A stretch of 6,351 nucleotides of DNA from AM-2324 sp042091035 (lineage in GTDB: Bacteria > Bacteroidota > Bacteroidia > Chitinophagales > Saprospiraceae): assembly GCA_042091035.1 (NCBI GenBank), contig JBELIG010000196.1, positions 1 to 6,351 on the forward strand. The letters run 5' to 3'. The notes beneath the pieces were generated by a model. The model saw only the letters and a list, made by a program, of their open reading frames with translations, was not told where the DNA came from and did no database searches. How positions within the stretch are numbered: the first letter of the stretch is position 1; every line of letters begins with the position of its first letter. Below, one piece after another: positions 5,360 to 6,351 of this stretch. The position numbers and the translations under genes are program-made.

Positions 5360-6351
5360 ATGGACGATGAAAATAAAGATTTAGATCAGAAAAATAAAGA
5401 CCTGGACAAAAATGCCATGGCTGTTCCTCCAGAAAAATTTACTGGAATACACTTGAATCAACCCAAACAGAATTCAGTTGGTTTCCCAGCATTAGCATCT
5501 GCTATGGGTCATGCTTTTAAGTATATGAGCCCAGTCCCCGCTGTGAAGACCATGTTTCGAGTGAATCAGAAAGGAGGTTTTGATTGCCCTGGTTGTGCAT
5601 GGCCAGATCCAGACGATGATCGTTCTCCATTTGGAGAATATTGTGAGAATGGTATGAAAGCTATCGCAGAAGAGGCGACCAATAAGTCAATAGATCGCTT
5701 TTTCTTTGAAAAGAATTCTGTGCGAAAAATGTCTGAATGGTCTGATTTTGAGATTGGGAAAAAAGGTCGTCTCAAAGAGCCTATGGTCATCTTTGAGGAT
5801 GAAACGCACTATTCACCAATATCATGGAATGAGGCATTCAACTTAATTGCAGAGGAATTGAATGGACTTGATAGTCCAAATGAAGCTTTGTTTTATACTT
5901 CTGGACGAACATCGAATGAAGCAGCCTTTCTTTATCAATTATTCGCTCGAGAATATGGAACCAATAACCTTCCAGATTGCTCAAATATGTGCCATGAAAG
6001 TTCTGGCCAAGGCTTGAGTCAAACCCTTGGTATAGGGAAGGGCTCTGTAACTTTAGAAGATCTTCATAAATCAGAGCTAATTATGGTAATCGGGCAAAAT
6101 CCAGGGACAAACCACCCAAGGATGCTTTCTGCCTTAGAAAAATGTAAAGAAAATGGCGGGCATGTCATTTCAATAAATCCATTGCCAGAGGCAGGATTGA
6201 TTAAGTTTACTAATCCCCAACGTCCTTTAAAGATGATCAGTGGGGGATCAGAACTTTGTGATTTACATTTACCAATAAGAATAAATCAAGACATATCCTT
6301 ATTCAAAGCGCTAATGGCTTTGATGTGGGAAGCAGAAAATAAAAATCCAGG
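5360..6351 (+). CDS. FdhF/YdeP-family molybdopterin oxidoreductase, N-terminal 330 residues (runs off window)
   Basis: An open frame from ATG 5360 to the window edge, about 42% of a protein that usually has some 750-780 residues. It matches the YdeP-like branch of formate-dehydrogenase-like enzymes, which bind bis-MGD molybdenum cofactor. Iron-sulfur ligands lie in FDCPGCAWPD (Cys76, Cys79) and EYCENGMKA (Cys95). WNEAFNLIAEEL (156-167), SGRTSNEAAFLYQLFAREYG (181-200), DCSNMCHESSGQGL (206-219) and VIGQNPGTNHPRM (243-255) are cofactor-binding core motifs. Cys211-His212 falls where E. coli FdhF has Sec140-His141, so Cys211 is the probable Mo ligand. There is no Tat or Sec signal, which points to a cytoplasmic enzyme. 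The N-terminal 20 residues are acidic/lysine-rich and contain a seven-residue tandem repeat; ATG 5417 is an alternative start that would remove them. The electron acceptor and the true substrate cannot be told from this part. It follows fdhD by 24 bases, consistent with one operon. Confidence 0.95.
   Translation, partial: MDDENKDLDQKNKDLDKNAMAVPPEKFTGIHLNQPKQNSVGFPALASAMGHAFKYMSPVPAVKTMFRVNQKGGFDCPGCAWPDPDDDRSPFGEYCENGMKAIAEEATNKSIDRFFFEKNSVRKMSEWSDFEIGKKGRLKEPMVIFEDETHYSPISWNEAFNLIAEELNGLDSPNEALFYTSGRTSNEAAFLYQLFAREYGTNNLPDCSNMCHESSGQGLSQTLGIGKGSVTLEDLHKSELIMVIGQNPGTNHPRMLSALEKCKENGGHVISINPLPEAGLIKFTNPQRPLKMISGGSELCDLHLPIRINQDISLFKALMALMWEAENKNP
5372..5413 (+). repeat. Tandem 21-base coding repeat at the oxidoreductase N-terminus
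   Basis: Two adjacent 21-base units (5372-5392 and 5393-5413) encode NKDLDQK and NKDLDKN, i.e. the core NKDLD twice. The units begin with the identical AATAAAGA and then differ mostly at synonymous positions (GATTTAGAT versus GACCTGGAC), so the duplication is old or maintained at protein level. It precedes the conserved part of the enzyme and probably forms a disordered or helical charged tail. Confidence 0.65.

Noticed and set aside
5566..5790. Minus-strand open frame opposite the oxidoreductase
   Set aside because: It is antisense to the conserved cysteine-motif region of the molybdopterin enzyme, and its composition is that expected of a complement frame.

Overview
This window looks like chromosomal DNA of a low-GC member of the Bacteroidota, perhaps a marine or environmental Cytophagales. 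That placement is an inference. It rests on the AT-rich, uniform composition, the near absence of Shine-Dalgarno sequences, a lipoprotein with a loose lipobox, and the flavour of the protein sequences. No phylogenetic marker such as rRNA is present.

Layout from left to right: a complete tRNA-Pro(UGG) with an encoded CCA, followed at once by a strong Rho-independent terminator. Next comes a dipeptide epimerase of the enolase superfamily (194-1207, +). Then a tightly coupled pair: a three-segment inner-membrane protein of unknown function (1284-2207, +) and an SH3-like/subtilisin-fold protein (2207-3415, +) that begins on the last base of the first gene's stop codon. A small two-segment membrane protein on the other strand (3412-3867, -) meets that pair tail to tail, with overlapping stop codons. 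After an AT-rich divergent gap of 143 bases comes a compact module: a DUF4440/SnoaL-like lipoprotein (4011-4490, +), fdhD (4493-5335, +) and the first 330 residues of an FdhF/YdeP-type molybdopterin oxidoreductase (5360 to the window edge, +).

The right-hand module is easy to read. FdhD delivers sulfur to the molybdenum cofactor of formate-dehydrogenase-like enzymes, and its likely client is encoded 24 bases downstream. The lipoprotein gene, only 2 bases upstream of fdhD, is an unexpected partner.

The most interesting item is the middle pair. The subtilisin-like domain has the full fold signature and keeps the catalytic Asp and the oxyanion Asn. However, the catalytic His has become Ser (SGTR in place of HGTH) and the nucleophilic Ser has become Lys (GTKAS in place of GTSMA). 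It also lacks a signal peptide, and it is translationally coupled to a membrane protein with a large cytoplasmic domain. This suggests a non-proteolytic, cytoplasmic sensor or scaffold working with a membrane partner, a candidate for an undescribed two-component device.
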